From Microbispora hainanensis (GTDB lineage: Bacteria > Actinomycetota > Actinomycetes > Streptosporangiales > Streptosporangiaceae): 32,239 nucleotides of DNA. The first letter of the stretch is position 1; each line of letters starts with the position of its first letter. Both the position numbers and the translations under genes were made by a program. The stretch covers positions 1 through 32,239 of the forward strand of contig NZ_VIRM01000075.1 of NCBI RefSeq assembly GCF_006874475.1. Reading direction: 5' to 3'. The notes under the pieces are model-generated. The model was not told where the DNA came from. It did no database searches and saw only the letters and a list, made by a program, of their open reading frames with translations. Shown here in pieces: positions 1-7,339 of the stretch.

Positions 1-2
1 AG

Positions 3-1055
3 GCCGCCCCCGCCAGCGCCACCGTCCCTGCCACCGCCGCTACCACGGACCCTGCCGCTGGCTCCGTCGAGGACGACGAGACCACGACCACGAGCTCTGC
101 CGAGTGCAACGAGAAGGCGCCCGCCAGGGAAAGCGACGGCGACCGTGCCGCGACTCAGACTGGACCAACCCACGCCCGGCGGGGCGCGTCAGCATGGCCA
201 GCCGACGGGGGCGGAGGTTCGCACACAGCACCTTCGGACACGACGGCTTGGGACACAACAGCTTCGGGCGGCACGGTTTCGGACGCACCGCCATCACAGG
301 CAGCGCCTTCGGAGGCGGCGCGGCCCGATCCTCCTCCCGAGGACGCCGCCGCGCATCACACCCACGCCGGGCCCTGGCCTGCGAGGGACTGCCGGCATGG
401 CCAGGGCGCGTGCCGGTGCGACGGCGAGGCGCGGTGCTCGCGTGCGACACAGGCACCGGGAACGTCGGGCACACCGGGAGCCGAGCGAGGGACGCCGGGA
501 GCGCCGCAAGGCGCGGCGCCAGGAGCGGCGCAGGGTGCGTCGCTGGGGGCAGCTCCGGATGCGTCGGCAGGCACGCCGCCCGGGGCGTTCCAGGGGGCGG
601 CGTTGGGGGCGTCACTGGGACCAGCGTTGGGGGCGTCACTGGGGATGGTGCCGGGGTTGCTGCTGGCGACCGGGCAGGTGCTGCCCCTCTCCAGCGTGCA
701 CCGCCTCGCCCGCACCAGCACCTTGGTGCGGATCGTCATGAACGCCGACGGACAGGTCCTCGACATGGGCCGCAAAGTCCGCCTGGCCACCCCCGCCCAA
801 CGACGGGCCATCTACGCCCGCTACGCCACCTGCTGGATCGACGGCTGCCCACTCCCGGCCACCATGTGCCAGATCGACCACGCCGACAACTGGAGCACCG
901 GCGGCCTCACCGACCTGAAGCTGCTGGGTCCGGCCTGCCAGTTCCACAACCGCGACCGATACCAGCACCCCGAGCGCTACACCCGCCGCAAAGAAGGCAC
1001 CGACCGCTGGGCCTTCACCTACCACCGGATCGGGAGCAGGCGGCTGCGCGTCTAG
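3..1055 (+). CDS. HNH endonuclease, DUF222/13E12-type (5' end outside window)
   Basis: The frame is open from the window edge to the TAG at 1053-1055, so the start and the expected N-terminal DUF222 domain lie outside. The last ~115 residues carry the HNH signature of this family: CWIDGC, then QIDHADNW, a GG-L-T stretch, and C-x2-HN-R. Two Cys pairs bind a structural zinc, and the IDH and HN residues form the metal-dependent nuclease site. The preceding ~200 residues are low complexity, first His/Thr/Cys-rich and then Gly/Ala/Pro-rich with GASLG-type repeats, and look like a linker between DUF222 and HNH. Proteins of this family occur in many paralogous copies in actinobacteria; their role is not settled (mobile or defence nuclease are both proposed). 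The HNH call is firm. The reading of the upstream part as linker rests on the uninterrupted frame only. Confidence 0.8.
   Translation, partial: AAPASATVPATAATTDPAAGSVEDDETTTTSSAECNEKAPARESDGDRAATQTGPTHARRGASAWPADGGGGSHTAPSDTTAWDTTASGGTVSDAPPSQAAPSEAARPDPPPEDAAAHHTHAGPWPARDCRHGQGACRCDGEARCSRATQAPGTSGTPGAERGTPGAPQGAAPGAAQGASLGAAPDASAGTPPGAFQGAALGASLGPALGASLGMVPGLLLATGQVLPLSSVHRLARTSTLVRIVMNADGQVLDMGRKVRLATPAQRRAIYARYATCWIDGCPLPATMCQIDHADNWSTGGLTDLKLLGPACQFHNRDRYQHPERYTRRKEGTDRWAFTYHRIGSRRLRV
600..643 (+). repeat. 20-bp direct repeat, 24-bp period, in the HNH linker
   Basis: Positions 600-619 and 624-643 are identical 20-mers, so the period is 24 bp (eight codons). They encode the repeated ALGASLG peptide. 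Looser copies of the same GC-rich unit extend upstream to about 530. The period is a multiple of three, so copy-number change would keep the frame. Confidence 0.8.
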
Positions 1056-1074
1056 ACGGAGCCGGAGGGGGCCG

Positions 1075-1098
1075 GGCCCGCACTGGGTCGTGCGGGTC
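1075..1098. terminator. Hairpin between convergent HNH and IclR genes
   Basis: CCCGCAC (1077-1083) pairs perfectly with GTGCGGG (1090-1096) around a 6-nt loop. A further G-T and G-C pair extend the stem to 9 bp on the + strand. It sits 20 nt after the HNH stop and just beyond the convergent IclR stop, where a shared terminator is expected. There is no U-tract, which is usual for actinobacterial terminators. Confidence 0.45.
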
Positions 1099-1123
1099 AG
1101 AGGCCGCGCGGATCAAAGGCGGA

Positions 1124-2005
1124 TCAGAGCCAGTCGCCGTTATGGCCGACGGCGAGCAGGCGGTTCATTGTCTCCGGGGACCAGGTCTGATCGGGCACCC
1201 GGTGGACGGAGCGGGCCCTGCGCTGGGACGCCAGGTCGGGGAACAGGGCGAGCGAGACCTGACGCGCGGCATCGGCCACGAGCGGAGCCACCTGCTCCAG
1301 CGGGGTGCGGGCGTCGCCGACCAGGGAGATGCCGGCCACGGGCTCCTCGGGGCCGCGTACGGCCGCGGCGACACAGGAGATGCCGGGGAAGCACTCTCCC
1401 CGTTCGAAGGCGAGCCCGCGGCGCTGCCGGATGCGGTTGAGCTCCTGGTGCAGGGTGCCGATGTCGCCGATCGTCCGGTTGGTCAGGCGGCTGATGTGTC
1501 CGTCGATGAGCGCTTCTACCTGCTCGGGTTCCAGCCAGGCGAGGATCGCCTTGCCGAGCGCGGTGCAGTGGGCGGGGGCGCGGCCTCCGACGCGGGACGG
1601 CACCGACAGGGCGAAGCGCCCGCCGACCTTGTCCAGGTAGAAGACCTCGGCGCCGTCGAGCACGGCGAGGTGCACGACCATCCCGGTCCTGATCTGCAGG
1701 CGGTGCAGCAGTGGCGCGGCCGCCTCGCGGATCTCGCCGTGGCCGCCGTCCCGGCCGCCGAGGCCGAGGGCCCGCTTGCCCAGCCTGTAGCCGGACGACG
1801 TGTGGTCCAGCCAGTCGAGCCGTACGAGCTGGTCGAGGATGCGATGAGCCGTCGAGCGCGGGAGGTGGGTGCGGCGGGCCACGTCCTCAAGGGTGAGGCG
1901 GGTGGAGCGACCGGTGAACGCGTCCATGATCAACGTCATCCGTTCGACCATCGACTGCGGCAGCCGCGCGGGCGTCGTCGCCTCCTCGGCATGAAGAGCG
2001 GTCAT
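1124..2005 (-). CDS. IclR family transcriptional regulator
   Basis: This is a 293-residue cytoplasmic DNA-binding regulator of standard IclR length. The N-terminal winged helix-turn-helix is seen as SMVERMTLIMDAF, TLEDVARRTHLPRSTAHRIL and YRLGKRAL. The C-terminal IclR effector domain (about residues 85-265) includes HCTALGKAIL and GISCVAAAV, the usual ligand-pocket stretches. I chose the ATG at 2005 because a GGGGGG Shine-Dalgarno-like run lies just upstream; a TTG four codons earlier (2017) is also in frame. It is divergent from the aminoglycoside-kinase-like gene across a 418-bp gap. A minus-strand TAGATT (2042-2047) could be its -10 box. The ligand and targets cannot be read from sequence. 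No catabolic operon adjoins it, so autoregulation or a remote target is likely. Confidence 0.9.
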   Translation of the reverse strand: MTALHAEEATTPARLPQSMVERMTLIMDAFTGRSTRLTLEDVARRTHLPRSTAHRILDQLVRLDWLDHTSSGYRLGKRALGLGGRDGGHGEIREAAAPLLHRLQIRTGMVVHLAVLDGAEVFYLDKVGGRFALSVPSRVGGRAPAHCTALGKAILAWLEPEQVEALIDGHISRLTNRTIGDIGTLHQELNRIRQRRGLAFERGECFPGISCVAAAVRGPEEPVAGISLVGDARTPLEQVAPLVADAARQVSLALFPDLASQRRARSVHRVPDQTWSPETMNRLLAVGHNGDWL

Positions 2006-2260
2006 CACACCCCCCAAAACTGAAATGAATTCTCGCTTCGGAATCTAGCAACGCGTCACGCCCCCGGAAAGGGGGAGAGTGACACCCCGATATGTCGGCC
2101 TCCGTTGGGTTGTGGTCAGCGCGACGAGCAGCGGCGGGGGCGCGGCCTCCGCTAGCAAGATTTCTGCCACGCGTGTCCGGCGTACGCCTTCTACGAGAGC
2201 GCGGGAAGCGGCGTCGCCGACTCGTCGAGCAGCGGGCGCAACGCGACCCTCGTCTCCGGC

Positions 2261-2357
2261 CCGGCGCCGCCCGGTGCCGCCCCGGTGTCGCTCGGCGCCG
2301 CTCGGTGTCGCCCCGGTGCCGCCCCGGTGTCGCCCCGGTGTCGCTCGGTGTCGCTGG
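2261..2357. repeat. Degenerate 10-12 bp tandem repeat (CGGTGTCGCCC type)
   Basis: About nine head-to-tail copies of a CGGTGTCGCTC/CGGTGTCGCCCC unit occupy 2261-2357. Units alternate between 10 and 12 bp and differ mainly at T/C positions. The block is non-coding and lies about 70 bp upstream of the kinase-like start codon. It could form strand-slippage or hairpin structures, but no regulatory role can be read. Confidence 0.7.
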
Positions 2358-2370
2358 GTAGGGTGAGGGC

Positions 2371-2395
2371 TTGCATTGACACCCTTGCATTGACA
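2371..2395 (+). promoter_or_regulatory. Duplicated TTGCATTGACA element upstream of kinase-like gene
   Basis: TTGCATTGACA occurs at 2371-2381 and again at 2385-2395, a 14-bp offset. Each copy contains a perfect TTGACA -35 hexamer, rare in such GC-rich DNA. No good -10 (TANNNT) is placed 16-18 bp downstream of either copy, so it may be an operator or a promoter with a poor -10 box. Confidence 0.4.
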
Positions 2396-2423
2396 TAGAG
2401 GCCTGCCCGATGATCGGGCCCCG

Positions 2424-3383
2424 ATGACCGTCCCCTACCGCATCGACGTTCCCGACACGTTCGCCGCCTCCTACGGTGGGCGCGGCGCCGAAGAGCGCGC
2501 CTGGATCGCGGAGCTGCCCCGTCTGGGGGGCGAGTTCCTGGAACGCTGGCGACTGCGGCCCGACGGCGCGGTGGCCCACGGCATGGCGTCCCTGGTGCTG
2601 CCCGTGGTCCGGGCGGACGGGACACCCGCGGCGCTCAAACTTCAGCACCTCCGGGTGGAGACCGCCGGCGTGGCCGCCGGCCTGCGGGCGTGGAACGGCG
2701 ACGGCGTCGTGCGCCTGCTCGACCACGACGAGCGGAGCGGCACGCAGTTGCTGGAACGGCTCGACGCGGCCCGGCCTCTGTCGTCGGTGGCCGACGACCT
2801 CACGGCCCTGCGGATCCTGGCCGAACTGCTGGCCCGCCTGACCGCGGTGCCCGCGCCCGAGGGCGTGCGGGGGCTGGCGGGGGTCGCCGCCGCCATGCTC
2901 GACCAGGTCCCGCGTGCCGTACGCGTGCTGGGCGACCCGGCCGAGCGGCGGCTGGTGCGCGTCTGCGCGTCGGCGGTGGCCGAGCTGGCCGGCGAGCCCG
3001 GCGACCGTCTGCTGCACTGGGATCTGCACTACGACAACGTCCTCGCCGGGGAACGGGAGCCGTGGCTCGCCATCGACCCGGTGCCGCTGGCCGGCGACCC
3101 CGGGTTCGAGCTGCTGCCCGCCTTGCGCAACCGGTGGGACGAGGTGGCGGCCACCGGCGATGTCGCCCGCTCGGTGCTGCGCCGCTTCGATCTGATGACC
3201 GAGGTCGTCGGGCTCGACCGCACGCGGGCGGCCGGCTGGACCCTCGGGCGCGTGCTGCAGAACGCGTTGTGGGACGTCGAGGACGGCAAGACGGCGCTCG
3301 ACCCCGTGCAGGTCGCCATCGCCACGACCCTGCTCCCCCGCTGGGGTTACCGGGACCCCACCCGCAACGTGACCTGTTCGTGA
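2424..3383 (+). CDS. Aminoglycoside/hydroxyurea antibiotic resistance kinase-like protein
   Basis: The 319-residue length and layout fit the APH(6)/hydroxyurea kinase family (streptomycin 6-phosphotransferase-like). This is a eukaryotic-kinase-like fold that transfers phosphate from ATP to a hydroxyl on an antibiotic or sugar. The catalytic loop is HWDLHYDNVL (H198, D200, N205), and the metal-binding Asp of the DFG-equivalent is D218 in AIDPVPLAGDPGFEL. The N-lobe has ALKLQHL with a candidate ATP-anchoring Lys and an E in the following helix. The active site therefore looks intact. No strong Shine-Dalgarno precedes the ATG at 2424; an out-of-frame ATG lies at 2410. Presence of this family does not prove resistance, since many actinobacterial homologues have unknown substrates. 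Confidence 0.8.
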   Translation: MTVPYRIDVPDTFAASYGGRGAEERAWIAELPRLGGEFLERWRLRPDGAVAHGMASLVLPVVRADGTPAALKLQHLRVETAGVAAGLRAWNGDGVVRLLDHDERSGTQLLERLDAARPLSSVADDLTALRILAELLARLTAVPAPEGVRGLAGVAAAMLDQVPRAVRVLGDPAERRLVRVCASAVAELAGEPGDRLLHWDLHYDNVLAGEREPWLAIDPVPLAGDPGFELLPALRNRWDEVAATGDVARSVLRRFDLMTEVVGLDRTRAAGWTLGRVLQNALWDVEDGKTALDPVQVAIATTLLPRWGYRDPTRNVTCS

Positions 3384-3453
3384 CCTTGATAACCTGCCTG
3401 CTCCGATGGGCCATGCGGTAGGCCATTGGACAGGTGCGGGGATCGGGGAGCTG

Positions 3454-5139
3454 ATGGGGGAAAGACAGCGGCTGCGTCTCAACGCGCCGCTGGGCACGGC
3501 CGGGATCGTCCTCGCCGCCGCCTTCTTCTCCCTGTCTCTCACGCCGTCGCTGCTGCCCCGGCCCTGGACGCTGCAGGGGATCATCGCGGGGGTGCTCACC
3601 GCCACCGGCTATCTGGTGGGAGTGCTCGCCGCCGCACTCGTACGCCCAGTCGCGGCCCGGCTGCCGGCGAGGTGGCGCGCGGCATGGCAGCGCAAGGGAA
3701 GGCGGCGGGTCCGGCGGCTGGTCGCGACGTTCGGCTGCGGGCTCGGTGCGGCCTCGCTGGTCCTGGGCGTGCGCGCGCAGCGGGACATCTACGTGCTGAT
3801 GGGGCTGAAGCCGCCGGAGCGGCTCAACTACCTCGGCGTCCCGCTGATCGCGGTGGCCCTGTTCTTAGCCCTGCTGGCCGCCGCCCGGGCGCTGCGGATC
3901 GCGGCGCGGGCGCTGGGCCGTCTCCTCGGGCGGTGGTTCCCCGCGACGGCCGCGCAGTTCGCCGCCGGGCTCGGGGTGGGCGTGCTGGCCGTCTTCCTGA
4001 CCGACGGGATCCTCACCGAGGCCCTGCTCAAGGGGGCCGACCGCAGCTTCGCCGTGATCAACACCGAGACCGCTCCCGGCGTCACCCCGCCGACGGCACC
4101 CACGCTGTCGGGCAGCCCCTCTTCACTGGCCTCCTGGGCGTCCCTGGGCCTGGAGGGCCGCGCCTTCGTCGCGCAGGCGCCGACGGTGGGCGAGCTGAGC
4201 GAGTTCTCGGGGCGGCCCGCCGTCTCCCCGATCCGGGTCTACGCGGGGCTCGACTCCGCCGCGACCGTACGCCAAAGGGCCGCGCTGGCCGTACGGGAAC
4301 TGGAGCGGACCGGCGCGTTCGGCCGCAAGGTGCTCTGCGTGATCACGACGACCGGCACCGGCTGGGTGGACCCGCAGGCGGCCGCCGCCCTGGAGTTCAT
4401 GTACGGCGGAGACACCGCGCTGGTCTCCATGCAGTACTCCTATCTGCCGAGCTGGCTGTCCTTCCTGGTGGACCGCGAACGGGCCCGGGCGGCCGGGCGC
4501 GAGCTGTTCGACCAGGTGTACGCCCGCTGGTCGGCGCTGCCCGCCGGGCACCGGCCCAAGCTGCTGGTCTTCGGGGAGAGCCTGGGGGCGTTCGGCGCGG
4601 AGTCGGCGTTCGGCGGCGACCGTGACCTGCGTGAGCGCACCGACGGCGCGCTGTTCGTCGGGCCGCCGGACAGCAGCGCGCTGTGGCGGCGGCTCGTCGA
4701 CGATCGCGACCCGGGCAGCGGGGAGGCGCTGCCCGTCTACCGGAACGGCGAGACCGTGCGCTTCGCCAACCGTCCCTCCGACCTGGACGCGCCCGCGTCA
4801 CCCTGGAACGCGCCGCGGGTGGTCTACCTGCAGCATCCCTCCGACCCGATCGTGTGGTGGACGCCCCGGCTCGTCCTCACCCGGCCCGACTGGCTGGAGG
4901 AGCGGCGCGGCGACGACGTGCTGCCCTGGATGCGGTGGTATCCGTTCGTGACGTTCTGGCAGATCACCGCCGACCTGGTCTTCTCCCTCGACGCGCCTCC
5001 GGGGCACGGTCACGACTACGACGGCGAGGTGATCGCGGCGTGGGCGCGGATCGCCCCGCCGGACGGGTGGGACGACGCGCGGACCACGGCGCTGTCCACG
5101 CTGCTCGCGAAGCGTACGGCCGGCTCGGACGCCGGATGA
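3454..5139 (+). CDS. Membrane-anchored alpha/beta-hydrolase (Abhydrolase_9 / DUF2319 family)
   Basis: This 561-residue protein has an N-terminal membrane domain of about five hydrophobic segments (first ~190 residues, including SLSLTPSLLPRPW, typical of the family). A C-terminal alpha/beta-hydrolase domain follows. The nucleophile elbow is GESLG with Ser376, and a late HGHDYDGEV stretch probably supplies the catalytic His. This matches the actinobacterial Abhydrolase_9_N + Abhydrolase_9 architecture, an integral-membrane serine hydrolase of unknown substrate, plausibly a lipid or cell-envelope ester. I prefer the ATG at 3454 because GGGGAG lies 3 nt upstream; an ATG at 3406 is in frame but has no ribosome-binding site. 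It follows the kinase-like gene by 70 bp and converges on a TetR gene. Confidence 0.85.
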   Translation: MGERQRLRLNAPLGTAGIVLAAAFFSLSLTPSLLPRPWTLQGIIAGVLTATGYLVGVLAAALVRPVAARLPARWRAAWQRKGRRRVRRLVATFGCGLGAASLVLGVRAQRDIYVLMGLKPPERLNYLGVPLIAVALFLALLAAARALRIAARALGRLLGRWFPATAAQFAAGLGVGVLAVFLTDGILTEALLKGADRSFAVINTETAPGVTPPTAPTLSGSPSSLASWASLGLEGRAFVAQAPTVGELSEFSGRPAVSPIRVYAGLDSAATVRQRAALAVRELERTGAFGRKVLCVITTTGTGWVDPQAAAALEFMYGGDTALVSMQYSYLPSWLSFLVDRERARAAGRELFDQVYARWSALPAGHRPKLLVFGESLGAFGAESAFGGDRDLRERTDGALFVGPPDSSALWRRLVDDRDPGSGEALPVYRNGETVRFANRPSDLDAPASPWNAPRVVYLQHPSDPIVWWTPRLVLTRPDWLEERRGDDVLPWMRWYPFVTFWQITADLVFSLDAPPGHGHDYDGEVIAAWARIAPPDGWDDARTTALSTLLAKRTAGSDAG

Positions 5140-5160
5140 GCCTCCCCGATGAACCTCACG

Positions 5161-5184
5161 AATATCACAGCGAATATCACAGCG
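5161..5184. repeat. Two perfect 12-bp tandem copies at the TetR stop
   Basis: AATATCACAGCG is repeated exactly at 5161-5172 and 5173-5184. The second copy contains the TetR stop codon (5177-5179 on the minus strand). The duplication therefore adds nothing to the protein, and it is AT-rich relative to its surroundings. Confidence 0.75.
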
Positions 5185-5770
5185 AGTCGAGCCAGCCGAT
5201 CAGCCGGGCGCCCTCGCGCGTCATGATCTGGGGATCGCGCAGGGCGTTGGCCAGCAGCGACATGCCCTGGTAGGCGCCCACCAGGGTCAGGGCGAGGCCG
5301 TCCGGCTCGGGCAGGCCGAGCTCGCGGAACTGCCGCTCGACCCAGTCGAGCAGCAGCCGGATGACCCTGCCCGCCTCCGCGTCCAGGCCGCCCTCGTCGC
5401 GTTTGTCCAGCTCGGCGGCGAGTGTGCCGGTCGGGCAGCCATACCGGGCCGCGACGTCGCGCTGGCCGACCCAGCTCTCCACGAGGCTCTTGAGCCGCTC
5501 GCGCGGGTCCGGCAGCCGCTCCAGCCGTTCGGTGAGATCGCGCAGGTGGCGGGCGTGCTCGTCCAGCGCCGCGGCGACGAGCTCGTCCTTGGTCTTGAAG
5601 TAGTAGTACACGTTGCCGACCGGGACGTCGGCGGCGCGGGCGATGTCGGCGATGGTCGTGCGCTCGGCGCCCTGCCGGTGCACGACCTCGGCGGCGGCGG
5701 CCGTCAGCCGCCGCCGCTTGGCGCTCGCGGCCCGCACCCGGGCGCTCGTCGAGTCAGTCACCCGACTCAC
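5177..5770 (-). CDS. TetR/AcrR family transcriptional regulator
   Basis: A 197-residue one-component repressor. The N-terminal helix-turn-helix reads TTIADIARAADVPVGNVYYYFKTKDELVAAAL, a textbook TetR recognition region. The C-terminal ligand domain contains RYGCPTGTLAAEL, typical of the LmrA/YxaF-like subgroup (TetR_C family). The nearest upstream gene on the same strand is the C39 peptidase, 19 bp away, so the two could be co-transcribed. A TATAGT at 5769-5774 on the minus strand offers a separate promoter. The GTG at 5770 has no ribosome-binding site. The GTG at 5761 lies about 7 nt after that TATAGT and would fit a leaderless start, giving a protein three residues shorter. Targets are unknown. 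Confidence 0.9.
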   Translation of the reverse strand: MSRVTDSTSARVRAASAKRRRLTAAAAEVVHRQGAERTTIADIARAADVPVGNVYYYFKTKDELVAAALDEHARHLRDLTERLERLPDPRERLKSLVESWVGQRDVAARYGCPTGTLAAELDKRDEGGLDAEAGRVIRLLLDWVERQFRELGLPEPDGLALTLVGAYQGMSLLANALRDPQIMTREGARLIGWLDSL

Positions 5771-5774
5771 TATA
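5761..5774 (-). promoter_or_regulatory. Candidate -10 box for a leaderless TetR transcript
   Basis: Minus-strand TATAGT (5774-5769) matches the actinobacterial TANNNT -10 well. A transcript starting 7 nt later would begin at the GTG at 5761, consistent with leaderless initiation. No convincing -35 is seen in the end of the C39 gene. Confidence 0.35.
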
Positions 5775-5789
5775 GGACGGGCCGCCGCG

Positions 5790-7088
5790 TCACCAGTTGG
5801 CCGGCAGGCCCGGAGTGGTGGGCGGCAGGGGGCGGTTCTTCGGGTGGATGACGTACACGATCCCGCCGCTCCCGCTGCTGCGCAGCCAGACGTTCTCGAA
5901 GTTGGCCCGCGGGTAGACGTGGCGCACCGCGTCGTTGTCCGGCGAGGCGGGGTCGTTGGCGATCACGTCGCCTTCGGCGGTGAAGCCGACGATGACCATG
6001 AGGTGGCCGTTGGTGCTGTATCCGGCGCCGGGCAGCTCCTCGGCCTTGAACGACTGCGAGGTGACGACCGGGATGCCGGCCCGGATCAGCCGCTCCATCT
6101 CGGTCAGCGAGCGGAGCCGGGTGACGAACCCCTCAAGCCCATACCGTCCGGCGTAGGCGGCGTTGAACGGCCAGTTGCCCGCCCCTTCGTAGGCGTAGTC
6201 GTAGGTGTACCTGGCGGCGTAGTCGACCTCGGGGTCGGGGTCGGCGGGGTCCACCCAGGAGGTGTCCTGCTTGCTGGGCCACTTGCCCCAGTAGCCGAGG
6301 ACCATGGTGGTCGAGGTCGGGCTGCACCACGCCTCTCCCCCGCCGTCCCACTCGGGGTAGTGGCCCTCGTGGACGTTCTGGGAGCGGCGGGGCACCGGCA
6401 GCTCGACGCCCCAGGCCGTGCCGCCGGGACTGACCGGCACGGTCGCCCGGTCGGGCACCGCGGAGGCCATCGCGCCGAGCGTGCGCACGACCGGCTTCAC
6501 GGCCGAGCCCGGCGCGCGGTAGAGGGTGACGCGCAGCTGGTAGGAGGTGATCGCCTTGCCCGCCGCGGCCACGAACGTGTCGACCGAGACGGTGCCGTCG
6601 GCGTCCCGCTGCCCCGACAGCGACGTGCGGCGGATGTCCTCGTCGCCGTACGCCCAGCGGCCGAGCACATACCACTTCGTCTGCCCCGCGGGGTGGCGGC
6701 CGCGCATCTCGACCTGCAGCCAGCTTCCGGCGGGCACGTCGGCGTTCCAGGAGGCCACCAGCTCGGTGGCGGCGAACCCGACGGGCCGCTCGGGGCCGTT
6801 CCACCGGGCGTACTCCCAGGTCTTGGTGCCGAGCGCGTCGGTGTAGGAGATCGTGCCCACGGGGGCGGCGAACGACAGGGTGTTGCCCGCCTTCACTCCC
6901 TCGCGGAGGCCGGGGCCGAATTGGGCCCGCTGGTAGACGACGTCGACGGCGGACTTCGGCGGGGGCTTGGCCGCGGCCTCGGCGGCCGTGGAGGTGACGG
7001 TGAGAACGGAGGTCGTCAGGAGGGCGGACAGGAACACGGGCAGGAACACGGGCAGGAACGCAGGCAGAAACGCGGTCGGCACGCGCAT
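5790..7088 (-). CDS. Secreted C39-like (papain-fold) cysteine peptidase
   Basis: A 432-residue exported protein. The signal peptide (first ~38 residues) has an unusually repetitive core and ends near AEAAA. A ~190-residue beta-rich N-terminal region without recognised motif follows. The C-terminal Peptidase_C39_2-like domain has the nucleophile Cys in GEAWCSPTSTTMVL, the catalytic His in GHLMVIVGF and a likely Asp/Asn in IANDPASPDND. Proteins of this type are found in many actinobacteria and probably act outside the cell as peptidases, but no substrate is known. The ATG at 7088 is supported by GAGGTGA five nt upstream. It is divergent from the DD-peptidase gene and may be co-transcribed with the TetR gene after it. 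Confidence 0.85.
   Translation of the reverse strand: MRVPTAFLPAFLPVFLPVFLSALLTTSVLTVTSTAAEAAAKPPPKSAVDVVYQRAQFGPGLREGVKAGNTLSFAAPVGTISYTDALGTKTWEYARWNGPERPVGFAATELVASWNADVPAGSWLQVEMRGRHPAGQTKWYVLGRWAYGDEDIRRTSLSGQRDADGTVSVDTFVAAAGKAITSYQLRVTLYRAPGSAVKPVVRTLGAMASAVPDRATVPVSPGGTAWGVELPVPRRSQNVHEGHYPEWDGGGEAWCSPTSTTMVLGYWGKWPSKQDTSWVDPADPDPEVDYAARYTYDYAYEGAGNWPFNAAYAGRYGLEGFVTRLRSLTEMERLIRAGIPVVTSQSFKAEELPGAGYSTNGHLMVIVGFTAEGDVIANDPASPDNDAVRHVYPRANFENVWLRSSGSGGIVYVIHPKNRPLPPTTPGLPANW
7029..7076 (-). repeat. Four 12-bp units encoding the signal-peptide core
   Basis: Units at 7029-7040, 7041-7052, 7053-7064 and 7065-7076: the first two are identical, the last two differ by two to four bases. Read on the minus strand they encode FLPA-FLPV-FLPV-FL, the hydrophobic core of the C39 peptidase signal peptide. 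Copy-number change would lengthen or shorten the core without shifting the frame. Confidence 0.85.
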
Positions 7089-7339
7089 GCTTCACCTCGG
7101 GGTCTCGTCGGCGCCCTCGACGCTAGAGACCCCGGCCCGCCCCGCGCATCGGCAGGAATACGTATCCGCTACCGGCATTCGCGCGGCGCGCGGTTGGGAG
7201 GCGGAGCGCGGCCCCGTTCAGCCCGAATGGGGTCAGAGAATTCCCCTGAACCCCTTAAGTCACAGGCGTTTCGCCACTTTACTGATATTTTGCGAACTTT
7301 CGCCTGAAATGCCCGAATAGTCATGGCACGCTGATTCGC

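Larger units (their letters stand above)
2006..2423. other. Gene-free divergent intergenic region with repeats
   Basis: This 418-bp stretch separates the IclR and kinase-like genes. I see no convincing coding sequence: the open frames through it have no family motif. It holds an AT-richer IclR promoter zone (about 2018-2050), a repetitive block (2261-2357) and a duplicated TTGCATTGACA element (2371-2395). Confidence 0.6.

Noticed and set aside
104..2023. 639-residue open frame on + across the HNH and IclR genes
   Set aside because: No family motif, arginine-rich throughout, and it is antisense to the IclR gene; the HNH and IclR motifs lie in other frames.
2261..2357. Repeat block considered as a CRISPR array
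   Set aside because: Units are 10-12 bp head to tail without unique spacers, and no cas gene is nearby.
1887..3605. 572-residue open frame on - opposite the kinase-like gene
   Set aside because: It mirrors the third-position bias of the real + strand kinase gene and carries no recognisable motif.
5763..5776. CGACTCACTATAGG, 14 bases identical to the T7 phage promoter core
   Set aside because: The upstream TAATA part is missing and no phage-type polymerase is present. It coincides with the -10 and start of the TetR gene on the other strand, so it is most likely chance.
5613..7307. 564-residue open frame on + opposite the C39 peptidase
   Set aside because: Valine/glycine-rich antisense shadow; the C39 catalytic motifs are on the minus strand.
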